7,905 nt of DNA from Candidatus Omnitrophota bacterium (lineage in GTDB: Bacteria > Omnitrophota > Gorgyraeia > Gygaellales > Profunditerraquicolaceae), in the NCBI GenBank assembly GCA_903882345.1, contig CAIRWO010000215.1:1-7905 (forward strand). The letters are read 5' to 3'. The notes beneath the pieces were generated by a model. The model saw only the letters and a list, made by a program, of their open reading frames with translations, was not told the DNA's origin and did no database searches. Shown one piece after another: positions 1 through 5,316 of the stretch. How positions within the stretch are numbered: the stretch's first letter is position 1; every line of letters starts with the position of its first letter. The position numbers were made by a program, and so were the translations under genes.

Positions 1-1
1 G

Positions 2-352
2 TGCCGCATTAACGCCGAAGATTTTGAAAAGAATTTTATGCCTTGCCCCGGCAAGATAGAATCGCTCAACCTCCCCGGAGGCCCGGGGGTGCGCGTTGAT
101 ACCCATATTTACCCCGGTTATGAGATCTCTCCTTATTACGATTCCCTGGTAGCAAAATTGATCACTTACGGCAGAAACCGCAACGAAGCGATCAGGATCA
201 TGCACCGGGCGCTAAACGAATTCTTTGTGGCACCGATTAAAACTACGGTGCCCTTTCATTTGCGACTGTTAGAAAATCCCCTGTTTATAAAAGGAGATGT
301 CTCTACGCATTTTGTGCAAAATATGATGAAAGAAATAAAGCCGGAGGAATAA
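2..352 (+). CDS. accC: Acetyl-CoA carboxylase, biotin carboxylase subunit, C-terminal part (5' end outside window)
   Basis: Biotin carboxylase carries out the ATP- and bicarbonate-dependent carboxylation of biotin on the carrier protein AccB, the first half of malonyl-CoA synthesis in the cytoplasm. Only the last 116 codons are present; the frame is open from base 2 with no start in view. The piece is the conserved biotin-carboxylase C-terminal domain: RINAED near the window start, then PCPGKIE, PGGPGVRVDTHIYPGY, PYYDSLVAKLITYG, and KTTVPFH followed by ENPLF and STHF. An internal ATG at 38 is not the true start, because family residues continue upstream of it. The stop TAA at 350-352 shares its last base with the ATG of the next gene, so the two are probably translationally coupled. 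Family assignment is very secure; AccC rather than a related carboxylase (pyruvate or propionyl-CoA) is the likeliest reading because the protein ends here without a biotinyl domain. Confidence 0.93.
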   Translation, partial: CRINAEDFEKNFMPCPGKIESLNLPGGPGVRVDTHIYPGYEISPYYDSLVAKLITYGRNRNEAIRIMHRALNEFFVAPIKTTVPFHLRLLENPLFIKGDVSTHFVQNMMKEIKPEE

Positions 353-705
353 TGGACAAAGAAGAATCCCGCACGGACCTGGGCCTGGTGAGGATCCATA
401 AAAACGTCATCGCCTCCATTGCCACCGTAGCCTCTACGGAAGTTGAAGGCGTAAAGCGCATAGGGGCAAGTTTAAAAAGCGGCGTGCTGGAAATGATCGG
501 GAAAAAAAATTATTCCGCTATCGGCGTGGAATTCGACAAAAACGGGGAAGTGAAAGTTGAAATACCGCTGATCATCAAATACGGCTACAATATCCCCGAT
601 GTCGCAGACAGAGTGCAGGAAAACATACGTACTGCCCTGGAAAAAATGACCAATCTTACCATTAAAGACATAAATATAAATATACAAGCTATTGAAAGGG
701 GGTAA
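352..705 (+). CDS. Asp23/Gls24 family envelope stress protein
   Basis: This 117-residue protein belongs to the Asp23/Gls24 (DUF322) family. In Firmicutes these small cytosolic proteins sit at the membrane and affect cell-envelope stress; no enzymatic activity is known. Family features seen are the N-terminal segment around residues 15-40 (VIASIATVAS, then VEGVKRIG), a central beta-rich part (GVEFDKNGEVKVEIPLIIKYG), and the C-terminal amphipathic part (DVADRVQENIRTALEKMT, then DININIQAIE). The start ATG at 352 has GGAGGA at 343-348, inside the end of accC. The next gene encodes a membrane protein with an Asp23-like cytosolic part, matching the known Asp23-AmaP pairing. The accC-asp23 neighbourhood is also familiar from other bacteria, but a functional tie to fatty-acid synthesis is only inferred. 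Confidence 0.88.
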   Translation: MDKEESRTDLGLVRIHKNVIASIATVASTEVEGVKRIGASLKSGVLEMIGKKNYSAIGVEFDKNGEVKVEIPLIIKYGYNIPDVADRVQENIRTALEKMTNLTIKDININIQAIERG

Positions 706-708
706 TTG

Positions 709-1335
709 ATGAGATTCCTTAAGGCTTTAGGCATATATTTTTATTCCATCATTCTTATCTTGATCGGGCTCATGCTGATCGCTGTGGCAGTTATTTTCTC
801 ACTCAAAAAAAATCCTATTCAGCCGCAAGACATAAATAACCTGATCTATTACCTGCAGAACAGCTCATCTACGCGGGTAGTCCTGGCGTTGTCGGGTTTT
901 CTTTTGATCCTCCTCAGCTCCTGGTTTGCCGAATTGATCCTTGGCCGCTTCCAAAGAGAAAAGACGATTGCCTTCCCCACGGCTTCAGGTGAAGTTACCA
1001 TCGCGCTCAGCGCCGTAGAAGACCTGATCAAAAGGCTGGCAGGTGAAATTCCCGGCATAAGGGAACTAAGGCCGGATGTGGTCGCCTCTAAAAAGGGCAT
1101 CATCGTTGACTTGCGGGTGATATTAAAGTCAGAGGTAAATATCCCTGAACTTACGGAGCGGCTGCAGGAAATAACCCGTTCAAGGATCCAGGAAGTTTTG
1201 GGCATAGAAGAACAGATCATCATCAAGATCCACGTTTTGAAAATTATTTCACAGGAAGAAAAAGAGAGAAAAAAGAAGGATCTGGAAAAAGGGCCGGAGC
1301 CGACAATACCGTTTGGCGGTTACGGAAGGGTATAG
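709..1335 (+). CDS. amaP: AmaP-like alkaline shock response membrane anchor protein
   Basis: A 208-residue membrane protein that probably anchors the preceding Asp23 protein to the cytoplasmic membrane, as AmaP does in Staphylococcus. Two hydrophobic segments are visible, at about residues 9-32 and 57-78, separated by a polar loop. After them comes a cytosolic domain of about residues 85-182 with the Asp23-like pattern (SGEVTIALSAVEDLIKRLA, then a helix-rich LTERLQEITRSRIQEVLG). The tail is charged (EEKERKKKDLEK) and ends in PFGGYGRV, close to the PFxGY-type ending common in this family. ATG 709 is preferred over TTG 706 because the GGGGG run at 698-702 lies 6 bases upstream of 709. The intergenic distance to the Asp23 gene is 3 bases. 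The family call is good; the symbol rests on topology plus neighbourhood. Confidence 0.8.
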   Translation: MRFLKALGIYFYSIILILIGLMLIAVAVIFSLKKNPIQPQDINNLIYYLQNSSSTRVVLALSGFLLILLSSWFAELILGRFQREKTIAFPTASGEVTIALSAVEDLIKRLAGEIPGIRELRPDVVASKKGIIVDLRVILKSEVNIPELTERLQEITRSRIQEVLGIEEQIIIKIHVLKIISQEEKERKKKDLEKGPEPTIPFGGYGRV

Positions 1336-1348
1336 CGCTTACTACACA

Positions 1349-1437
1349 TACACCCGAACTTATAAGGCACCCCAACATAAAGGATTGTTGGGTGTCCCGC
1401 CTACTGCGGGAATGGTTCGGTGTGCGCTTGCTGCGCA
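1349..1437 (+). promoter_or_regulatory. Structured leader of pfkA: three-way-junction-like inverted repeats plus a hairpin next to the ribosome site
   Basis: The 117-base gap between amaP and pfkA holds nested inverted repeats. An outer stem pairs CCGAAC (1354-1359) with GTTCGG (1415-1420) and extends past one bulged C to 1349-1352/1421-1424. It encloses hairpin A, CCCAACA (1371-1377) with TGTTGGG (1386-1392), and hairpin B, TCCCGC (1395-1400) with GCGGGA (1406-1411). Hairpin C, TGCGC (1423-1427) with GCGCA (1433-1437), directly abuts AAGGAGG (1437-1443), which is 9 bases before the pfkA ATG. Outer stem extension and hairpin C share bases 1423-1424, so they partly compete. There is no U-tract after any stem, so this is not a plain terminator. 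It could be an RNA regulatory leader or a dispersed palindromic repeat; no known riboswitch was recognised. Confidence 0.5.
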
Positions 1438-1452
1438 AGGAGGCAATAGAAC

Positions 1453-2484
1453 ATGGCAAGGATCGGCATACTTACAGGCGGTGGAGATTGTCCGGGATTA
1501 AACCCGGTGATCAGGGCAGCGGTCAAAAAGGGATCGCTTGAAGGTTATGAGTTTACGGGGATTAAGAATGGCTGGAAAGGCCTGATCGAAAACGATACTA
1601 TGCCCTTGGGCCTTGGCGCTATTTCAGGCATATTACCTAAAGGCGGCACGATATTGGGCACCAGCCGGACAAACCCCTATAAAAAGGAAGGCGATCTCCA
1701 GAAGGTCAAGGATAATTTTAAAAAAATGGCGCTGGACGCATTGATTGCCGTCGGCGGAGAAGATACGCTGGGTGTCGCGGCTAAACTCATAAAAGACGGA
1801 ATTACCAATATCGTCGGTGTCCCGAAAACCATCGATAACGACCTTTCCTGCACTGATTATACTTTTGGTTTTGATACGGCAATAAACACGGCGATGGAAT
1901 GCCTCGACCGTCTGCATACGACCGCGGAAAGCCATCACCGCATCATTGTTGCCGAACTTATGGGCAGGCATGCCGGCTGGATCGCTGTGGAGGCCGGTAT
2001 TGCCGGAGGCGCTGACGTGATCCTCATCCCGGAAGTAGCCATTGATATGGATGAAGTTTGCAATACGATCAAGAAACGGCACGCGAGAGGAAAAACATTC
2101 AGTATTGTCGTGGTCGCGGAAGGCGCGCAGTTCAAGGATAAGAGCCTGGTTACCCAGGAAGAAAAACTAGACTCCTTCGGCCATGTGCGTTTAGGCGGAA
2201 TAGGCGAGATCCTTGGCCAGGAAATTGAAAAGCGCACCGGTTTTGAAACAAGGGTCAGTGTCCTTGGACATATTCAACGCGGCGGTTCGCCTACGGCATT
2301 TGACCGGGTCTTAGGCACAAGGTTCGGGGTAAAAGCCGTAGAGCTGATTAAGAACAAAAAATTCGGACAGATGGTCGCTTTGTCCGGGAATAAAATCATC
2401 GACGTCTCGCTGCAAGAAGCAGTGAAATCCTTAAAAACCGTAGACAGCGACCTCTATGATATCGCAAAGGTATTCTTTGGATAG
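1453..2484 (+). CDS. pfkA: 6-phosphofructokinase, probably pyrophosphate-dependent (or mixed-substrate group III)
   Basis: Phosphorylates fructose 6-phosphate to fructose 1,6-bisphosphate in glycolysis; the PPi form is reversible. The 343-residue length fits the single-domain PfkA family. Motifs in order: GILTGGGDCPGLN (residues 5-17, phosphoryl donor loop), GGEDT (101-105), PKTIDNDL (124-131, with catalytic Asp 128), ESHHRIIVAELMGRHAGW, and GHIQRGGSPTAFDR near the C-terminus. ATP enzymes such as E. coli PfkA have GGDGS and PGTIDND; here the second variable position is Asp 104 and the Gly before TIDND is Lys 125. That Asp/Lys pair is the known mark of PPi-dependent enzymes, although some group III ATP enzymes have part of it. 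ATG 1453 has an excellent AAGGAGG site at 1437-1443. The next gene starts 11 bases after the stop. Cofactor choice is a prediction from residues. Confidence 0.93.
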   Translation: MARIGILTGGGDCPGLNPVIRAAVKKGSLEGYEFTGIKNGWKGLIENDTMPLGLGAISGILPKGGTILGTSRTNPYKKEGDLQKVKDNFKKMALDALIAVGGEDTLGVAAKLIKDGITNIVGVPKTIDNDLSCTDYTFGFDTAINTAMECLDRLHTTAESHHRIIVAELMGRHAGWIAVEAGIAGGADVILIPEVAIDMDEVCNTIKKRHARGKTFSIVVVAEGAQFKDKSLVTQEEKLDSFGHVRLGGIGEILGQEIEKRTGFETRVSVLGHIQRGGSPTAFDRVLGTRFGVKAVELIKNKKFGQMVALSGNKIIDVSLQEAVKSLKTVDSDLYDIAKVFFG

Positions 2485-2495
2485 GGGGTAGACAA

Positions 2496-3075
2496 ATGAG
2501 AAACCGGATCGAAGAAATTTTGCTGGAAAGCATACAGGTAAAAGAAGAGCTTCTTCGTTCAAACATAAGCCAGATTAAAGACATCGCCGATCTGATGATC
2601 GAGTCCCTCAAAAAAAACGGAAAGGTTATTCTTTTCGGTAACGGCGGCTCGGCAGCCGACAGCCAGCATATCGCGGCGGAATTTGTCGGCAGGTTCAAAA
2701 AAGACAGGTCTGCCCTGGCAGCAATCGCCCTGACGACAAACACCTCGATCATTACCTCCCTGGCAAACGATTACGGCTATGAAGTGGTATTTGCCAAACA
2801 GATCGAAGCGCTTGGACAGAAAAATGATATTGCCGTAGGGATCTCAACCAGCGGTAAAGCAAAGAACGTTGCCTTGGGTATAAAACAAGCAAAAAAAAAT
2901 GGGTATCAGGACTGTAGCCCTTGTCGGCGGCGACGGCGGAGAGCTGGCAAAATTGGCCGATACATCACTGGTCGTCCCGTCCTCCGTAACCGCAAGGGTC
3001 CAAGAAGCACATATTACTATAGGACACATTATATGCGAACTCGTAGAGCAAACCCTTTGTCAGGAACAAAAATAA
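2496..3075 (+). CDS. gmhA: Phosphoheptose isomerase (sedoheptulose 7-phosphate isomerase), interrupted by a +1 frameshift at an A9 run
   Basis: GmhA turns sedoheptulose 7-phosphate into D-glycero-D-manno-heptose 7-phosphate, the first step of ADP-heptose synthesis for LPS core. The SIS domain is clear: GNGGSAADSQHIAAE (residues 48-62, with the His and Glu of the metal site) and STSGKAKNV (117-125). From ATG 2496 (GGGGG at 2484-2488) the frame is correct up to the A9 run at 2891-2899. The rest of GmhA (TVALVGGDGGELAKLAD, VVPSSVTARVQEAH, TIGHIICELVEQTL, stop TAA 3073-3075) is in the frame starting at 2899. Removing one A gives an unbroken 192-residue protein, the usual family length. Read straight through, translation loses the QEAH...GH metal-site region and enters an Arg-rich non-homologous stretch. 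This may be a sequencing or assembly indel, a real mutation, or slippage on the A run. Confidence 0.88.
2891..2899 (+). other. A9 homopolymer at the gmhA frameshift point
   Basis: Nine A's in a row, preceded by AAGC and followed by TGGG. Family homology lies in one frame before the run and in the +1 frame after it; eight A's would restore one frame. It is the longest A run I find in the window. At least seven A8 runs elsewhere (for example 502-509, 805-812, 2610-2617, 3512-3519, 4463-4470, 4727-4734, 6355-6362) lie within or at the end of intact frames. Confidence 0.9.
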
Positions 3076-3539
3076 CCGGCCTGGAAAGATTACGCAAGAA
3101 AATCCCGCAGCTTAAGGCAGCAGGGAAAAAGATCGTATTTACTAACGGCTGTTTCGACCTCCTGCATTATGGCCACGTCCAGTACCTGGAAAACGCAAAA
3201 AAAGCCGGAGATATCCTTATTGTCGGCGTAAACAGCGACACTTCGGTAAGCGCGATAAAAGGCAAACACCGGCCGATCGTCAATGAAAAGGATAGGATGA
3301 GGGTCGTGGCGGGATTGGAAAGCGTAAATTATGTTGTTTTGTTCAAGGAAAATACTCCTCTAAAAATAATTATGGCAATCAGGCCCGATGTCCTGGTTAA
3401 AGGCGCTGACTGGAGCAAAGATAAGATTGTCGGCGCTGATTTCGTTACCGGCTATGGCGGCAGAGTCGCCGTAATAAAATTGGCAAAGGGCCGTTCAACG
3501 AGCAAACTCATAAAAAAAATTGTCAGAACAAATCCCTAA
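3033..3539 (+). CDS. D-beta-D-heptose 1-phosphate adenylyltransferase (RfaE domain II / HldC type)
   Basis: Transfers AMP from ATP to heptose 1-phosphate, a late step of ADP-heptose synthesis; the reaction is done by the C-terminal half of HldE in E. coli. This is a nucleotidyltransferase with FTNGCFDLLHYGH (residues 36-48 from ATG 3033, the HxGH site at 45-48), VGVNSDTSV, the RPIV..KDRMRV segment, RPDVLVKGADW, and the family ending GRSTSKLI. There is no ribokinase-like kinase half, so that activity must come from another gene. The start is uncertain: ATG 3033 has AGGA at 3021-3024 but overlaps gmhA by 43 bases, TTG 3057 gives 160 residues and a shorter overlap, and homology begins only around 3081. 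Because of the A9 frameshift, the frame is also open upstream all the way to 2496, so an automatic caller would report a false 347-residue GmhA-adenylyltransferase fusion. Confidence 0.86.
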   Translation: MRTRRANPLSGTKITGLERLRKKIPQLKAAGKKIVFTNGCFDLLHYGHVQYLENAKKAGDILIVGVNSDTSVSAIKGKHRPIVNEKDRMRVVAGLESVNYVVLFKENTPLKIIMAIRPDVLVKGADWSKDKIVGADFVTGYGGRVAVIKLAKGRSTSKLIKKIVRTNP

Positions 3540-3951
3540 AGTAAAACTTGGGATAAACAGGGTAATTGACGCCAATATCAATCGCGCAAAAGAAGGCCTG
3601 CGTGTATGTGAGGAAATTACAAGGTTTATCCTAGAAAACCGCAGTTTAACCGCTGCCTTAAAAAGGCTCAGGCATAGGCTCGATTGCTTAGCAGGAATAC
3701 TTAAAACCCCCACAAAACTTCTTGAAGGAAGGAATGCCGCAAAAGACACCGGCAGGACCATCTACGCAAACGAACTAAAAAGAAACGGCCTGCGTGATCT
3801 GTTTTTTGCGAATATGCAGCGGGTGAAAGAATCACTAAGGGTCCTGGAAGAATTTTCCAAGCTTAACAACATTAAAACCGCGCTCTCGTTTAAAGAGATC
3901 AGATACGAAGTTTATGAACTGGAAAAAAAGATTGCCCAAAAAATCCCGTGA
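3520..3951 (+). CDS. thiD2: Stand-alone ThiD2, hydroxymethylpyrimidine phosphate kinase
   Basis: ThiD2 (Pfam ThiD2) is the domain often fused to the N-terminus of ThiE; members have been reported to phosphorylate HMP-P to HMP-PP. Here it is a separate 143-residue protein with no ThiE after it. The signature is visible at residues 17-36 (DANINRAKEGLRV, then EE and RF), followed by ALKRLRHRLD (46-55), the loop RNAAKDTGRTI (71-81), and ANMQRVKESLRVLEEF (97-112). The last segment mirrors the first, so the protein looks internally duplicated. TTG 3520 is the only usable start: an in-frame stop lies at 3511-3513 and no ATG or GTG precedes the homology. No Shine-Dalgarno is visible, and the start lies inside the end of the previous gene, which suggests translational coupling. 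The stop overlaps a GTG of thiC, and ThiC makes the ThiD2 substrate. Confidence 0.85.
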   Translation: MSEQIPKVKLGINRVIDANINRAKEGLRVCEEITRFILENRSLTAALKRLRHRLDCLAGILKTPTKLLEGRNAAKDTGRTIYANELKRNGLRDLFFANMQRVKESLRVLEEFSKLNNIKTALSFKEIRYEVYELEKKIAQKIP

Positions 3952-3962
3952 AAAACCTCAAA

Positions 3963-5246
3963 ATGACCCAGTTAGAATACGCAAAAAATAATATTATCTC
4001 CGGCCTGATGAAGAAAACCTCTGCGCTGGAAGGGGTCTCAGCAAAACTGGTGATGGAAAAGATCAGAGACGGTAAAGTAGTTATCCCCGCGAATAAAACC
4101 CGTAAAATAAAAAATCCCTGCGCTATCGGCGAAGCCTTAAGGACAAAAATAAACGCCAACATCGGCACCTCCACGGAAAAATCCGCGATCTCTTTAGAAT
4201 TAAAAAAATTGGCAACCGCCGTAAAATACGGAGCCGACACGGTTATGGACCTTAGTGTAGGAAAAGATATCCGGCGGACAAGAAAGGCGATCCTCGAAGC
4301 ATCACCTGTGCCTCTGGGCACTGTCCCGATTTATGAAATTGCCGTAAACGCCCAGATCAATAACGGCGATTTCGTAAAATTTGATGCCGACGATATGCTG
4401 GAGGTTATAAAATCACAGGCCGAGGACGGCGTAGATTTCTTTACTATCCACGCGGGTGTAACAAAAAAAAGCCTTGCCGCGCTAAAAAAATGCGGCCGCC
4501 TGTTAAGTATAGTTTCCCGGGGAGGGGCAATGATCGCCGCCTGGATGAAACGCCATAATAAAGAAAATCCCTTTTACGAACACTTTGATCAAATCCTGGA
4601 TATTGCTTATGAATACGATATAACCTTGAGCCTGGGAGACGGGCTGCGGCCGGGCTCCATACTAGACGCTACGGATAACGCGCAGGTAAGCGAATTAAAG
4701 ATCCTTGGGGCTCTCGCTCAACGGGCAAAAAAAAGGAACGTGCAGGTAATTATCGAAGGGCCGGGGCATGTCCCCTTAAACCAGATCGAAAAGAACGTCA
4801 GGCTGCAAAAAAAGATCTGCCGAGGCGCGCCGTTTTATGTGCTTGGGCCCCTGGTTACGGACGTCGGAGCAGGCTATGATCATATAACCGGAGCGATCGG
4901 CGGAGCAATCGCGGCAAGCGCCGGAGCCGACTTCCTGTGTTATGTGACCCCTGCCGAGCACCTTAGGCATCCTTCAATAGAAGACGTAAGAGAAGGGGTT
5001 ATCGCTTCAAAGATCGCCGCCCACGCGGCAGATATCGTCAAAGGCACAGCTAATGCGCTGTTATGGGACAGACGGATGTCTATTGCGCGTAAAAGCCGCA
5101 ACTGGAAACAACAGATCCAATTGTCCGTTGATCCGGATAAGGCAAGGGCATACAGGTTATCGTCCAAACCGCATGCATCCGACGTATGCACAATGTGCGG
5201 AAATTACTGTTCGATTAAATTAATGGAGCAATGCCTGCGGGAGTAG
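3963..5246 (+). CDS. thiC: Phosphomethylpyrimidine synthase ThiC (short form)
   Basis: Radical-SAM-type enzyme that rearranges aminoimidazole ribotide to HMP-P with an oxygen-sensitive [4Fe-4S] cluster. It is 427 residues from ATG 3963, where the protein begins MTQLEYAKNNII as other short ThiC proteins do. A GTG at 3948 would add five residues and overlap the thiD2 stop as GTGA, so it is a fair alternative. Motifs in order: KFDADDMLEVI and TIHAGVT, SRGGA, NPFYEHFDQILDI, LSLGDGLRPGS, EGPGHVP, GPLVTDVGAGYDHITGAIGG, and TPAEHLRHP. The cluster ligands are at the end, CTMCGNYC (Cys 409, 412, 416; C-x2-C-x3-C). The long proteobacterial N-terminal extension is missing, as in anaerobe-type ThiC. No TPP riboswitch precedes it. 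The stop TAG at 5244-5246 lies inside the following tRNA gene. Confidence 0.96.
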   Translation: MTQLEYAKNNIISGLMKKTSALEGVSAKLVMEKIRDGKVVIPANKTRKIKNPCAIGEALRTKINANIGTSTEKSAISLELKKLATAVKYGADTVMDLSVGKDIRRTRKAILEASPVPLGTVPIYEIAVNAQINNGDFVKFDADDMLEVIKSQAEDGVDFFTIHAGVTKKSLAALKKCGRLLSIVSRGGAMIAAWMKRHNKENPFYEHFDQILDIAYEYDITLSLGDGLRPGSILDATDNAQVSELKILGALAQRAKKRNVQVIIEGPGHVPLNQIEKNVRLQKKICRGAPFYVLGPLVTDVGAGYDHITGAIGGAIAASAGADFLCYVTPAEHLRHPSIEDVREGVIASKIAAHAADIVKGTANALLWDRRMSIARKSRNWKQQIQLSVDPDKARAYRLSSKPHASDVCTMCGNYCSIKLMEQCLRE

Positions 5247-5307
5247 TTCAGTGGTAGAACACCAGCTTCCCAAGCTGGACATGGGGGTTCGATTCCCCTC
5301 TCCCGCT
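5237..5307 (+). tRNA. tRNA-Gly, anticodon CCC
   Basis: A complete cloverleaf can be folded. Acceptor GCGGGAG (5237-5243) pairs perfectly with CTCCCGC (5300-5306), and the discriminator is T at 5307, as in bacterial tRNA-Gly. The D arm is GTTC...GAAC, with AGTGGTA as its loop. The anticodon arm is CCAGC, loop TTCCCAA, GCTGG, so the anticodon is CCC, which reads GGG. The variable loop is short (ACAT). The T arm is GGGGG, loop TTCGATT, CCCCT, with one G-T pair. The 3' CCA is not encoded (the bases after 5307 are CTT). The first 10 bases are shared with the end of thiC, and the next start codon is only 9 bases after the tRNA end, so the tRNA is probably cut out of the long transcript or has a promoter inside thiC. 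Confidence 0.97.
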
Positions 5308-5316
5308 CTTTTGGAA

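Noticed and set aside
1366..1411. Rho-independent terminator after amaP
   Set aside because: Hairpins A and B are not followed by a T-run, so they do not fit an intrinsic terminator.
1313..1501. Small + strand open frame of 62 codons across the amaP-pfkA gap
   Set aside because: It overlaps both flanking genes in another frame, has no ribosome site or recognisable motif, and mostly covers the inverted-repeat region.
2496..3539. A single 347-residue GmhA-adenylyltransferase fusion protein
   Set aside because: The middle, about residues 135-190, is an Arg-rich stretch without homology, while the true GmhA C-terminus is encoded in the +1 frame over the same bases. The open frame is a by-product of the A9 indel.
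3480..3965. TPP riboswitch ahead of the thi genes
   Set aside because: No CTGAGA or ACCTGA-type thi-box elements are seen, and the thi genes overlap their upstream neighbours.
5251..5316. N-terminal extension of the lipoprotein from an ATG-free start at 5251
   Set aside because: These codons are the tRNA-Gly sequence read as protein (the GVRFPSP pattern). The signal peptide begins at ATG 5317.
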